64,000 nt of DNA from the NCBI GenBank assembly GCA_021776735.1, contig JAJFFH010000051.1, positions 124,001-188,000 on the forward strand, given 5' to 3'. Every line of letters begins with the position of its first letter. The first letter of the stretch is position 1. Origin of the DNA: Planctomycetota bacterium (GTDB lineage Bacteria; Planctomycetota; PLA2). Below the pieces are notes generated by a model. The model made no database searches. It was not told the DNA's origin and saw only the letters and a list, made by a program, of their open reading frames with translations. Below are positions 52,827-60,366 of the stretch, piece after piece. The position numbers and the translations under genes are program-made.

Positions 52827-52935
52827 TGCCGTGGAAGCTGGTGGATTCGGGAGGCGTACCCGTTTCGCGGAGGAACCGCGAAGCGGTGAAGACTCTTGGG
52901 TTAGCGGTTCCTCCGCCAACCGTGGCCCGTGCCAC
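52800..52935. repeat. Composite intergenic hairpin repeat, copy 4
   Basis: CAGTGTCTTTTGGCTT followed by CCACGGCTGATGCCGTGG (52817-52834), where both arms carry the same change relative to CAACGGC/GCCGTTG (A to C matched by T to G). Then TTCGCGGAGGAACCGCGAA (core 52867-52879) and TTAGCGGTTCCTCCGCCAA (core 52904-52916). Confidence 0.82.
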
Positions 52936-53053
52936 GTAGAACGCACCGGCCGTCGCGAGCGAAGAGCCCGCTCCTGAGGGCCTTCAAACTGCACCGCTGC
53001 CGTGATTCGGGTCCGGGGGCGAACGCGATCTCCGTTCGCGTCCGCCCCCCTAG

Positions 53054-53079
53054 CGAGAACCCGGTCATCCGGGTTTTCG
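53054..53079. repeat. Covarying short hairpin repeat, copy 3
   Basis: CGAGAACCCGG / CCGGGTTTTCG with a TCAT loop: an 11-bp stem with one G-U wobble. Compared with the copy at 37832, a stem T-A pair is changed to C-G on both arms. It is directly followed by a dispersed motif. Confidence 0.75.
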
Positions 53080-53082
53080 TAG

Positions 53083-53103
53083 GTGCATCGCCGTCCGTCC
53101 GCT
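53083..53103. repeat. Copy of the dispersed motif at a gene end
   Basis: Exact core 53087-53096, forward; its tail GTCCGCT runs into the stop codon of the minus-strand DUF4139 gene. Confidence 0.8.
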
Positions 53104-54430
53104 ACTTCAGAGTCACCCTGTTTTGCTTCTTGTTCGCGCCGAAGTGTGTGAGCGTCTTGTAGCGGAACTCGGTCTTGTCGCGCGGCTTCACGTTGAACTT
53201 CGTGTCCAGCGTGCGGTAGTCGAACAGCGTTGACTCCAGTTCCGGGGTCAGCTCGACGTCGCCGCCGAAGACACGACGCAGCTCGAACCGGATCGGCTTG
53301 TTGCGGTAGTTGCGGACCGTCTGCATGTACGCCGCCTCTTCGTCCCAGCCGTTGACGCGCTGGTGCTTGTCGAAGCGGAAGGCGCGACGGGTCGTCTTGC
53401 CCTTGGTGAGTTCGGCGACGATGAGGTCATCCGGACCGAGGTTGACTTCGACGGGCGCCTTGATCGGGACGTAACGGACGAGCTGTTCGCCGAGATATGC
53501 GAGGCCGTCGCGGCCGTTCTCGCGGAACAGGCGAACGCGACCGTTCGGCAGCGGCGAATCGCCCAGCTTGTGCTCCTCGTCGTTTTTCCAGGTGAAAAAG
53601 CGGACCGGGCGCGGGCCGTACTGGTGTTCGCGGAGGCGGTAGACGATGTCGAACTTGGTCTTGCTGGCGCGGACCGCGGGCATCCGCTTGGACCAGCCGT
53701 TCGGGATGGTCTCATGGCCGTCGACCGTGAACATGAAGTACTCCGAGACCCCTTCCTTGATGATGCGCGCCTCGTCGCGACGCTTTCCGCCAGCGACGCC
53801 GGCCCGGGCGAACGCCTTCTCGGCCGCCTCCTTGCGAAGGCGTGAGTAGCGACCGGACTTGGGCGCCGGGGGCGTCATCCCCCGTTGGCGCGCGAGCTTG
53901 GCAATCTGCTCGACGAGGTTCACCTTGCCGACGATGAGTCGCACCTGGGCGTTGTCGTATTCCTCGCCCGAACGGTTCGAGACGCGCACGTGGCCGGTAA
54001 AGCGCATCGTCTCCTCGGCCGGATCGGTGACGGCGACGTAGTCCATCTGCCAGGTGAGGCCGCTGGTGAAGTAGCTCACCTCGACTTCCACCTGGCCTTC
54101 GACCTTCGAGTCGATGTGCCAGATCAGGTGCTGCGATTTTTGGCCGGGGAAGACCGTGGTCTGAAGCTCGATCTTGTCCTTGTGCCGACGCGGCCGGAAC
54201 TCGACGCTCGTCGGGTCGATAAGCGTGTTGGCCCACGAGAACTGCAGCTCGTTGCGACCCTTCTTGAGCGTGACGTGGCGCGTTTCGCGCACCATCGTGA
54301 GGTCCGCGGAGTTGTAGATCGTGAGTTGGACGGTGTCGCGGTTCGGCAGCGTGACGAGATCGACGTTGTCGGCGACCCCGGGCGTTGCGCTGGCGAGCGC
54401 GAGAAGAGCGATAGTCAGAAGGCGTTTCAT
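53102..54430 (-). CDS. Exported DUF4139-type protein
   Basis: 442 residues with a signal peptide (LLTIALLALASATPGVAD). The DUF4139 pattern is visible: LTIYNSADLTMVRETRHVTLKKGRNEL as an N-terminal beta domain (split), SYFTSGLTWQMDYVAVTDP, and the end LRRVFGGDVELTP. No catalytic residues. It is an envelope protein of unknown role. Preceded by a paralogue only 13 bp upstream, same strand, so the two are co-transcribed and may heterodimerise. Confidence 0.8.
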   Translation of the reverse strand: MKRLLTIALLALASATPGVADNVDLVTLPNRDTVQLTIYNSADLTMVRETRHVTLKKGRNELQFSWANTLIDPTSVEFRPRRHKDKIELQTTVFPGQKSQHLIWHIDSKVEGQVEVEVSYFTSGLTWQMDYVAVTDPAEETMRFTGHVRVSNRSGEEYDNAQVRLIVGKVNLVEQIAKLARQRGMTPPAPKSGRYSRLRKEAAEKAFARAGVAGGKRRDEARIIKEGVSEYFMFTVDGHETIPNGWSKRMPAVRASKTKFDIVYRLREHQYGPRPVRFFTWKNDEEHKLGDSPLPNGRVRLFRENGRDGLAYLGEQLVRYVPIKAPVEVNLGPDDLIVAELTKGKTTRRAFRFDKHQRVNGWDEEAAYMQTVRNYRNKPIRFELRRVFGGDVELTPELESTLFDYRTLDTKFNVKPRDKTEFRYKTLTHFGANKKQNRVTLK

Positions 54431-54443
54431 GGCTGCTTACCGG

Positions 54444-55649
54444 TTACCAGAGGTTCTTGATGGTGAAGTGGAACTCGAAGACGTGTTTTTGGGGCTTCTC
54501 GCCAGCCGCCGGCACCGTGGCGTGCAGGACGGGAAGGGCGTGGCCACGCTCGGTCGTGATGCGCAGGGCGGGCGTTGTTTGTTCGCCGCCGATCCACTCG
54601 GCGCCGCCCTTGGGCGCTCTCCCGTATTGCTGCGCGATCCGGTTCATGCGCTCGACGATGTCGAGTGTCACCGGCGTCTTCTTGTAGTTTTCGATCTCGT
54701 AGCGGAGGACCAGCTCCTGGTGAAACAGATTGCCGTGCACCCGGTGGCGCTGGTTGCTCTTGATCGTGCGCGTGCAGATGACGTCGCGTGCCTCGCCCAA
54801 AAACAATCGCATCTTGTCGTCGATGGGCGTGAGGCGGGCCCAGTCCTCGCCCAGGAACGCCTCGCCGCCGCGCTTGTCCTCGATGAAGATGCGGACCTTG
54901 CCGGGTTGGAGCGGATACGCGCCCAGGCCGTCCTTGCGGCGGTTTTGAAGCTCGTAGTGCAGACGGACCTTGCTCGCGAGCGGCTTCGCCGGGTTAAGCG
55001 CGCCGTATGTGTACCAGTCGAACGTGAAGGTCTTCTTGATCGGCACGCGTTCGAATCGCTGGATGAGCAGCTTCAAGTCCTGCTGGTTGCCGATCTTGCG
55101 CCGAAACGTCGGACCAAATCCGGCCCAGACGCCGGCCTCGCCGAATCCCTCGCCGGACCAGTTCGAGATCCGCAGGTACTTGCGCAGCGTCAGGTGGGTT
55201 TCGTCGTTGTTGGCCAGCGCGCGGTACGCGAACCGGCGCGTGAGGTTGGAGATCAGATACGACACGCGCACCTTGAGCGCACACGCCTTGGCCGAAAACA
55301 CTTCCCAGACGAGCGCGTTCTCGTTCGGCGGGTAGGAGACGTTGATCACCTTGACCTCGCCGTCGCGCAGCGGCCGAAAACGCCCCTGGTCGCGAATCGC
55401 GATGGGACGAAACTGGATCGAGTTCTTGTCGATCCGCGTGTTCGCCCAGGAAAAATCAACGCGGTTGTTGCCGCGCCGGTCGGTGGACTGGAGCAGCGGC
55501 ACGATGCGCTCCTCCTCGACGAGTGTGAAGCGGCCGTGGTCGAGCCGAATCTCGACGCGCTCGCGCCGGGGGAGGGCGGCCAGCTTGACGCGTGCCGCGA
55601 CGGGCCGGGCGAGAAGGGCCAGCAGAAAGAGGAGCAGAAAGCGTCTCAT
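54444..55649 (-). CDS. Exported DUF4139-type paralogue
   Basis: 401 residues from the ATG at 55649, where a signal peptide starts (FLLLFLLALLARPVAA). It shares with the next gene the phrases NNRVDFSWANTRIDKNSIQFRP, YLISNLTRRFAYRAL and the C-terminal beta domain, at moderate similarity, so the pair came from an old duplication. The frame stays open upstream but that part covers the neighbouring lipoprotein gene in another frame. Role unknown. Confidence 0.78.
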   Translation of the reverse strand: MRRFLLLFLLALLARPVAARVKLAALPRRERVEIRLDHGRFTLVEEERIVPLLQSTDRRGNNRVDFSWANTRIDKNSIQFRPIAIRDQGRFRPLRDGEVKVINVSYPPNENALVWEVFSAKACALKVRVSYLISNLTRRFAYRALANNDETHLTLRKYLRISNWSGEGFGEAGVWAGFGPTFRRKIGNQQDLKLLIQRFERVPIKKTFTFDWYTYGALNPAKPLASKVRLHYELQNRRKDGLGAYPLQPGKVRIFIEDKRGGEAFLGEDWARLTPIDDKMRLFLGEARDVICTRTIKSNQRHRVHGNLFHQELVLRYEIENYKKTPVTLDIVERMNRIAQQYGRAPKGGAEWIGGEQTTPALRITTERGHALPVLHATVPAAGEKPQKHVFEFHFTIKNLW

Positions 55650-55780
55650 GATGTGTGAGACGCTACCCGTCGCCGCGAGTTCCCGGCGGTTCGTAAACGC
55701 CGTGTCACCGGGAGACGCGTCAGACGGATGGCCGGGCGTGTTTGCCTTGCCGGAGGCGGGGGCGCGACTGGTCGCGAGCG

Positions 55781-56317
55781 CTAGAAGTCCTTGCGGATGC
55801 CGATCGCGACCTCGCCCTTGATCCCGTGGGGGGCGTGGTCGGGCTTGCCCTCGCGATAGCCGTTGCCGAACGGTTTTCGTATCCGTGCGGCCAGATCCAC
55901 CCACCAGCCGTTTCCAAGGCCGACCGACGTGCCGAGGCCTGCCGTGCCCTCCAGTTCGACCGGCGTCGTGATCGACTCGCCGTCGTAGTACGAGACCATG
56001 GCGCCCGCTTCGAGATAGATCGACACTCGACCGCCAAAGAACGGGATGGGAATGGGGATCGGAAAGCGTGCCTTGCTCCCGACCGACGCGCGATCGAAGT
56101 TGTCCCGCGTGGGGCTCCATTCGAGCGGCAGTATCCCTTGTCCGAATGCGATGAACGGAATCATCTGGACAAAGGACCGGTCGGAGTCCGCGGACGCGTA
56201 GATGAAATCGACCTCCGCGAAGTTCATGTCGTAGCGCGAGGTACCCAAAAACGATTGCGCGCCCATGAACTGACACCCGCCCAGGAGGGCGAGCGCCAGC
56301 ACTAGCGTTTCCTTCAC
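55781..56317 (-). CDS. Small outer-membrane-type lipoprotein
   Basis: 178 residues from the GTG at 56317, chosen because AGGAGG stands 7 nt upstream. The lipobox ALLGGC makes Cys15 the lipidated residue. The body is beta-rich with alternating aromatic strands (WSPTRDNFDRASVGSKARFPI; GGRVSIYLEAGAMVSYYDGE; NGWWVDLAARIRKPFG) ending in IGIRKDF, so a small barrel or lipid-binding fold is possible. Upstream of, and on the same strand as, the DUF4139 pair. Confidence 0.72.
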   Translation of the reverse strand: MKETLVLALALLGGCQFMGAQSFLGTSRYDMNFAEVDFIYASADSDRSFVQMIPFIAFGQGILPLEWSPTRDNFDRASVGSKARFPIPIPIPFFGGRVSIYLEAGAMVSYYDGESITTPVELEGTAGLGTSVGLGNGWWVDLAARIRKPFGNGYREGKPDHAPHGIKGEVAIGIRKDF

Positions 56318-56430
56318 TGCTGGCCTCCTACTCTGTCTTGCGAGGCCGATGCTAGGAAAGTGCCCCGTCTCGGGACAAGGGCAGACTGGCACTTAAACTA
56401 CAAACACCGAGGCGGCGTGTTGGGTTTCGT

Positions 56431-57333
56431 TCATTTTCTTGAACGTATGGACTCCCAGCCCTCGATCGTGCGCGGCCAGTCTTTCTTCAAGAGTTGGGAA
56501 AGCGCGCGGTCGGCCAGCACCTTGCCGCCGGTCTGGCAAGGCGCGCAGTAGTTGGTCTCGTGCTTTGCATAGACGATGCGTTGCACCGGTGCACCACAGC
56601 GCGGACACGGCTGTCGGTACTTCCCGTGCACCGCCATGTCGTCGCGAAACGCCGTGACCTTCTTGGGGAAGCCGTCCCCGACCTCCGCACGCAGGCGGTC
56701 CCAAAAGAGTTGGAGCGTGGTTTGCGCCGCTTGCCACAGCCCCTCGATATCGCCGTCCGTCAGCTTTGTCGTGAGCTTGAGGGGCGACAGCCCCGCCTCC
56801 CACAGGATCTCGTCCGAGTACGCGCCTCCGATGCCGGAGAACGCGCGCGGATCCGTGAGTGCGCGCTTGAGCGTGTGGTTGCCGCGGAGCAGGCCCGCGC
56901 GAAAGTCGGCCAGCGACGAGTCGATCACCTCGAGGCCGCCGGGATCGTGATCGGCGAGGGCGGCGCGACCTTGCACGACGTGCAGCGACGCCCGTTTTTG
57001 ATGGCCCATCTCGGTGAGTAGAAGCGACCCCGGCAAAAAATCGAACGCAGCGAGCCCGTGGCGCCCGGGCAGCGCGGCGCCCGGCTTGCCCCATCGAAAG
57101 CGGCCGGCGATCATCAGGTGGACGACCAGGAACAGATCATCTTCAAGACCGATGACGATGCGCTTGCCGATACGTTCGACGCCGAGGACGCGCCGGCCTT
57201 CGGCGTCCGCGAGCGGCGGCTCCACCGAGCGCAACAGGAACGGACTCTTGAGCCGCGTTTTCTCGAGCGGCTGTCCCTTCACGAGGGCCTCGATGCGCTC
57301 GACGTAGACGGAAACATCCGGAAGCTCCGGCAC
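56431..57333 (-). CDS. Formamidopyrimidine-DNA glycosylase family (MutM/Fpg or Nei)
   Basis: 300 residues. The N terminus PELPDVSVYVERI carries the catalytic Pro2 and Glu3 of the Fpg/Nei fold; the H2TH region (FSGIGGAYSDEILWEAGLSP) and the C-terminal zinc finger (CPRCGAPVQRIVYAKHETNYC, CAPCQ) are complete. PELPDV in place of PELPEV and the finger spacing leave the choice between Fpg and Nei open. A dispersed motif (56749-56758) encodes L-T-D-G-D-I in the H2TH linker. Divergent from the VWA gene with 23 bp between starts. Confidence 0.9.
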   Translation of the reverse strand: MPELPDVSVYVERIEALVKGQPLEKTRLKSPFLLRSVEPPLADAEGRRVLGVERIGKRIVIGLEDDLFLVVHLMIAGRFRWGKPGAALPGRHGLAAFDFLPGSLLLTEMGHQKRASLHVVQGRAALADHDPGGLEVIDSSLADFRAGLLRGNHTLKRALTDPRAFSGIGGAYSDEILWEAGLSPLKLTTKLTDGDIEGLWQAAQTTLQLFWDRLRAEVGDGFPKKVTAFRDDMAVHGKYRQPCPRCGAPVQRIVYAKHETNYCAPCQTGGKVLADRALSQLLKKDWPRTIEGWESIRSRK

Positions 57334-57356
57334 GGGCCCCTACAATGCCACACCGG

Positions 57357-59375
57357 ATGCGAAACATCGCCGTCCTTGGCTTGCTTGTCGCGACCCTGTT
57401 CGCCGAGGAACCGGATGCCGTGGCGCTGCTCGGCTGGGAAGAGGGCCGGGGCGCCACGCGCACCGCGGCGGTCTTGTCGCCGCCGGGCCGCGTCGTGATG
57501 CCGGAGGGCGCGCGCTACGCCGAGTTCCCGTTCGGGCGCAAACTCAAGCTCCGCCTCGCGGTGTGGCGCACCGGGTTCGCGGCGGACATCGACTTCGACG
57601 GCGATCTCGCGGAGGAGAAGCGGTACGCGTGGGGACGGGTGCGCGTGCGCGTTCCGGCGCCGGACGAGGCCGCGCGCGTCGCCATGCTCATCATGCGCCG
57701 CAGCGCCGACAAGGTCGCGCTGACCCCGTTGCACGTGCGCGCGGGCGACGTCGTCGTCGGCGGACAGCTGCGCCGCGCGGTATGGACCGACCGCGACGCC
57801 GACTGGATCGCCGAGACCCTGCAACTCGACTTCGACGGCGATGGGACTCTGGGCAAGAGCGAACGGTTGATGGTCGGAAACATCGCCGTCCTTGGCTCCC
57901 GCAAGTATCGGCTCGACACGGAAGGCTTTTGCGGGCGGGACGTGTTGTTTACGGATGTCGGTCCCGGACCAAAGCAAGCGGACGGCGATGTCTTGCGGCG
58001 GCAGCGGGCGTTGGCTCTCGCGGAAACGGTGGGGTCGAGTCCCGCGGCGGCGCCGGGCCCGGCGGCGGCGGGGAAGGCCGCGCGGCTGTTGGCGCTGGCC
58101 GGCGACACCGCGGCGATCAAGGGCTGTGTTGCCCTCTTGCCGGTCCTTGCCGCCGGCGCCGTGCCGCAGCTCGCGCACGTCCGGAACCCCGGCGGTATCA
58201 ACGTGTTGCGCGGTGCGTTGCGTCATCGCGACCCGCGTGTGCGTCGGGCGGCGGCGGACGCGCTCTCGGGGGTAGACGACGACAAGGTCGCGGCGGCGCT
58301 CGTGAAGCAGCTCGAAAGGGAAAAGGATCCCGGCGTGCGCGAGGCATTGTCGCGGGCGACGCGGGGCCTTGTGGAACCGGCGCGTTTGCGGACCCTTGCG
58401 CGCGGCGGACTCGAGGCGCTGCCGAAGCTGCGCGCGGCCGGGTTGCACCAGGGTCCGGTGCGGCGCGCTCTGTTGCGTTTGCTCCGCGACCGGGACGCCA
58501 AGATCAAGATCACGGCACTCGATCTGCTTGGCCCGCATCGCTACCGCGATTTGCTCGCGGGAACGGCGCATTGCCTGACGGACCGCGATTGGCGTGTGCG
58601 AGCCGCGGCGGCGGAGGCGCTCGGACGCGTGCGCGTGCGGGCGTCGGTGCGCGTTCTGATTGAGCGGCTCGCCAGGGAAAAGCATGCGCGGGTTCGCCAG
58701 ATCATCGGCGATGAGCTGCACCGACTGACGGCGGAAAACCTGCGCGACTTCGAGAAGATCTGGCGCAAGTGGTGGGCGCGCAATGGCGAGACGTTCGTGG
58801 TCGCGCCGCGCCAGCCGGTGAAGCGAAAGCCGCACAAGGGGGAACGACGCACGGTTTCGACCTTCTTCGGTGTCGATCTCGTCGACAAGGCTGTCGTCTT
58901 CGTGATCGACAAGTCCGCGTCGATGTCACAGGGCGCGGCCGACGGGGTCCACTCGCGTTGGGGCGCGTGTTTGGAAGAGCTGGAGACCGCGATTGCGGGC
59001 CTGCCGCCGGGGGCACGCTTCGATGTCGTGACCTTCGATACCAACGTCTGGCGCTGGCAGGGCAAGCTCGTGCCGGCGAAGGGCTCGAACGTGGAAGCAG
59101 TCATCGAAGCTCTGAAGAAGAAGCGTCCGAGCGGCGGCACCTACCTGTTCGAAGGCCTGCAGGAAGCGCTTTCGATCGAGGGCGTGGAAACGATCTATCT
59201 CCTGTCGGACGGCAAACCCTCCGGCACGGTGAGCAAGCCGGACGAGATCATCAAACGAACCCTGGCCCTGAACCGTTTTCGCCGCGCGGTCATCCACTGC
59301 ATCGCGGTGGGCTACGCCTCACCCTGGCTGCGAAGGCTGGCGCGCGCCACCCGCGGCACGTATTCGCAGCGGTAG
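57357..59375 (+). CDS. Exported protein with HEAT repeats and a C-terminal VWA domain
   Basis: 672 residues from the ATG at 57357. Signal peptide MRNIAVLGLLVATLFA, whose first nine residues match the protease at 32.4 kb. A beta domain follows (VVWTDRDADWIAETL, FDFDGDGTLGKSE), then HEAT/PBS-lyase repeats at about 270-440 (DPRVRRAAADALSGVDD; DWRVRAAAAEALGRV). The VWA domain is at about 490-670, with the metal-binding DKSASMS and a matching T-Y-L-F-E-G and LLSDGKPSG. It may bind protein ligands outside the cell. Three dispersed motifs lie in the gene: 57366 (N-I-A-V-L), 57882 (N-I-A-V-L) and 57980 (A-D-G-D-V). Confidence 0.85.
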   Translation: MRNIAVLGLLVATLFAEEPDAVALLGWEEGRGATRTAAVLSPPGRVVMPEGARYAEFPFGRKLKLRLAVWRTGFAADIDFDGDLAEEKRYAWGRVRVRVPAPDEAARVAMLIMRRSADKVALTPLHVRAGDVVVGGQLRRAVWTDRDADWIAETLQLDFDGDGTLGKSERLMVGNIAVLGSRKYRLDTEGFCGRDVLFTDVGPGPKQADGDVLRRQRALALAETVGSSPAAAPGPAAAGKAARLLALAGDTAAIKGCVALLPVLAAGAVPQLAHVRNPGGINVLRGALRHRDPRVRRAAADALSGVDDDKVAAALVKQLEREKDPGVREALSRATRGLVEPARLRTLARGGLEALPKLRAAGLHQGPVRRALLRLLRDRDAKIKITALDLLGPHRYRDLLAGTAHCLTDRDWRVRAAAAEALGRVRVRASVRVLIERLAREKHARVRQIIGDELHRLTAENLRDFEKIWRKWWARNGETFVVAPRQPVKRKPHKGERRTVSTFFGVDLVDKAVVFVIDKSASMSQGAADGVHSRWGACLEELETAIAGLPPGARFDVVTFDTNVWRWQGKLVPAKGSNVEAVIEALKKKRPSGGTYLFEGLQEALSIEGVETIYLLSDGKPSGTVSKPDEIIKRTLALNRFRRAVIHCIAVGYASPWLRRLARATRGTYSQR

Positions 59376-59394
59376 CGCGAGTTCCGGCACAACG

Positions 59395-59421
59395 GTGAAT
59401 CCCCGCTGCGCGGGTATTCAC
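59395..59421. repeat. Covarying short hairpin repeat, copy 4
   Basis: GTGAATCCCCG / CGGGTATTCAC around CTGCG, one mismatch in an 11-bp stem, 19 bp after the VWA-gene stop. Confidence 0.6.
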
Positions 59422-59508
59422 TAGCGGGGCGGACGACCTTCTTGCTTGTGGGCGGTGGCTTGCCCGAGTGGGACGCGCCTCGTGTGCGGACGGATGAATA
59501 GGACAAAC

Positions 59509-59529
59509 AGCGTACGGACGGCGATGTCC
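59509..59529. repeat. Copy of the dispersed motif (non-coding)
   Basis: Exact core 59516-59525, reverse orientation, in the 237-bp gap after the VWA gene; in motif orientation the tail reads GTACGCTG. Confidence 0.8.
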
Positions 59530-59612
59530 GTCGGGCAAACAGTACGCGGCGGGGGCTCCGTCGGGTCTCGGGCAGCAGCTTCATCACCCCGTTTGGGGGC
59601 CGCGCGTTGGTG

Positions 59613-60209
59613 CTATTCAAGCCCGGCCTTCTTCCTGTTCAGCTCTCCTTGCTCTGGGCCGTCGGGTGGGTGATCGTGGAGCCATGACTTGGCGTGCTGG
59701 ATGACTTGCTTGTCGAATTCGACGAGTGCTTCCGCGCCGAACTTTCCGTTGAAGCACATTCCGTTTGGCCCGTGAGGCCCACCCAAGAGGTCGTCGCGGC
59801 AGTAGAAGTCGCTCATGAGATGCTCGATGCCGTGGGACTGTCCCAGGTGGTTCGATTTTTGACTGTCGAGACCCTGACCGTCGCAGATCTCATCCATAAT
59901 GCGCGTGAGCCCGTCGTGGGGAGCGATCAGGCCTCGGGCGATCTGAGCGATCAGGTCACGCAGGGCCTCCCAGATTGCTGTGTCCGCGTCTGGGATCGAG
60001 ATCGCCTTTTCGATCAGCCACTCCTCGAACAGAGGCGCAAGGTCACCGACGGCCGGGTGCTTGTCGCTATTGGTGGCGATCACACAGACCGCGTCGGGTA
60101 AGTGGTCGCAATCAATAGAGCGTCGTGCGAGCGCGACGATCTCATCGCCGCGAAGCGTGCCGATCACATACCGCGCCGCGGCAAATCGAAGATCACGATC
60201 CAAAGACAT
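59613..60209 (-). CDS. Unassigned cytoplasmic protein, possibly acquired
   Basis: 198 residues from the ATG at 60209. No signal peptide or membrane helix. Acidic and helix-rich (TLRGDEIVALARRSIDC, AVGDLAPLFEEWLIEKAI, LTRIMDEICDGQGLDS, SDFYCRDDLLGGPHGPNGM). I recognise no family; the size and composition recall immunity or SMI1-like small proteins, without a motif. Its base composition looks lower in G+C than the neighbours by eye. The frame extends further upstream but only across the next gene's antisense strand. Confidence 0.6.
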   Translation of the reverse strand: MSLDRDLRFAAARYVIGTLRGDEIVALARRSIDCDHLPDAVCVIATNSDKHPAVGDLAPLFEEWLIEKAISIPDADTAIWEALRDLIAQIARGLIAPHDGLTRIMDEICDGQGLDSQKSNHLGQSHGIEHLMSDFYCRDDLLGGPHGPNGMCFNGKFGAEALVEFDKQVIQHAKSWLHDHPPDGPEQGELNRKKAGLE

Positions 60210-60319
60210 CGAAATGAGTATAGAACCGTCAAGCGCGGCCGGGGGTGTTTGCGGCGCTCCGCGTCGTGCGCCGCGCGGGACCGGTCCGGCGGCGAAGCCG
60301 CACCGCCGGACCGAACTAG

Positions 60320-60344
60320 CGGGAATCCGCGCAGCGGATTCTCG
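60320..60344. repeat. Covarying short hairpin repeat, copy 5
   Basis: CGGGAATCCG / CGGATTCTCG around CGCAG with one G-U type pair, just upstream of the 3-hydroxyacyl-CoA dehydrogenase gene. Confidence 0.7.
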
Positions 60345-60366
60345 AAGGCACCCGTATCGTTTCTCC

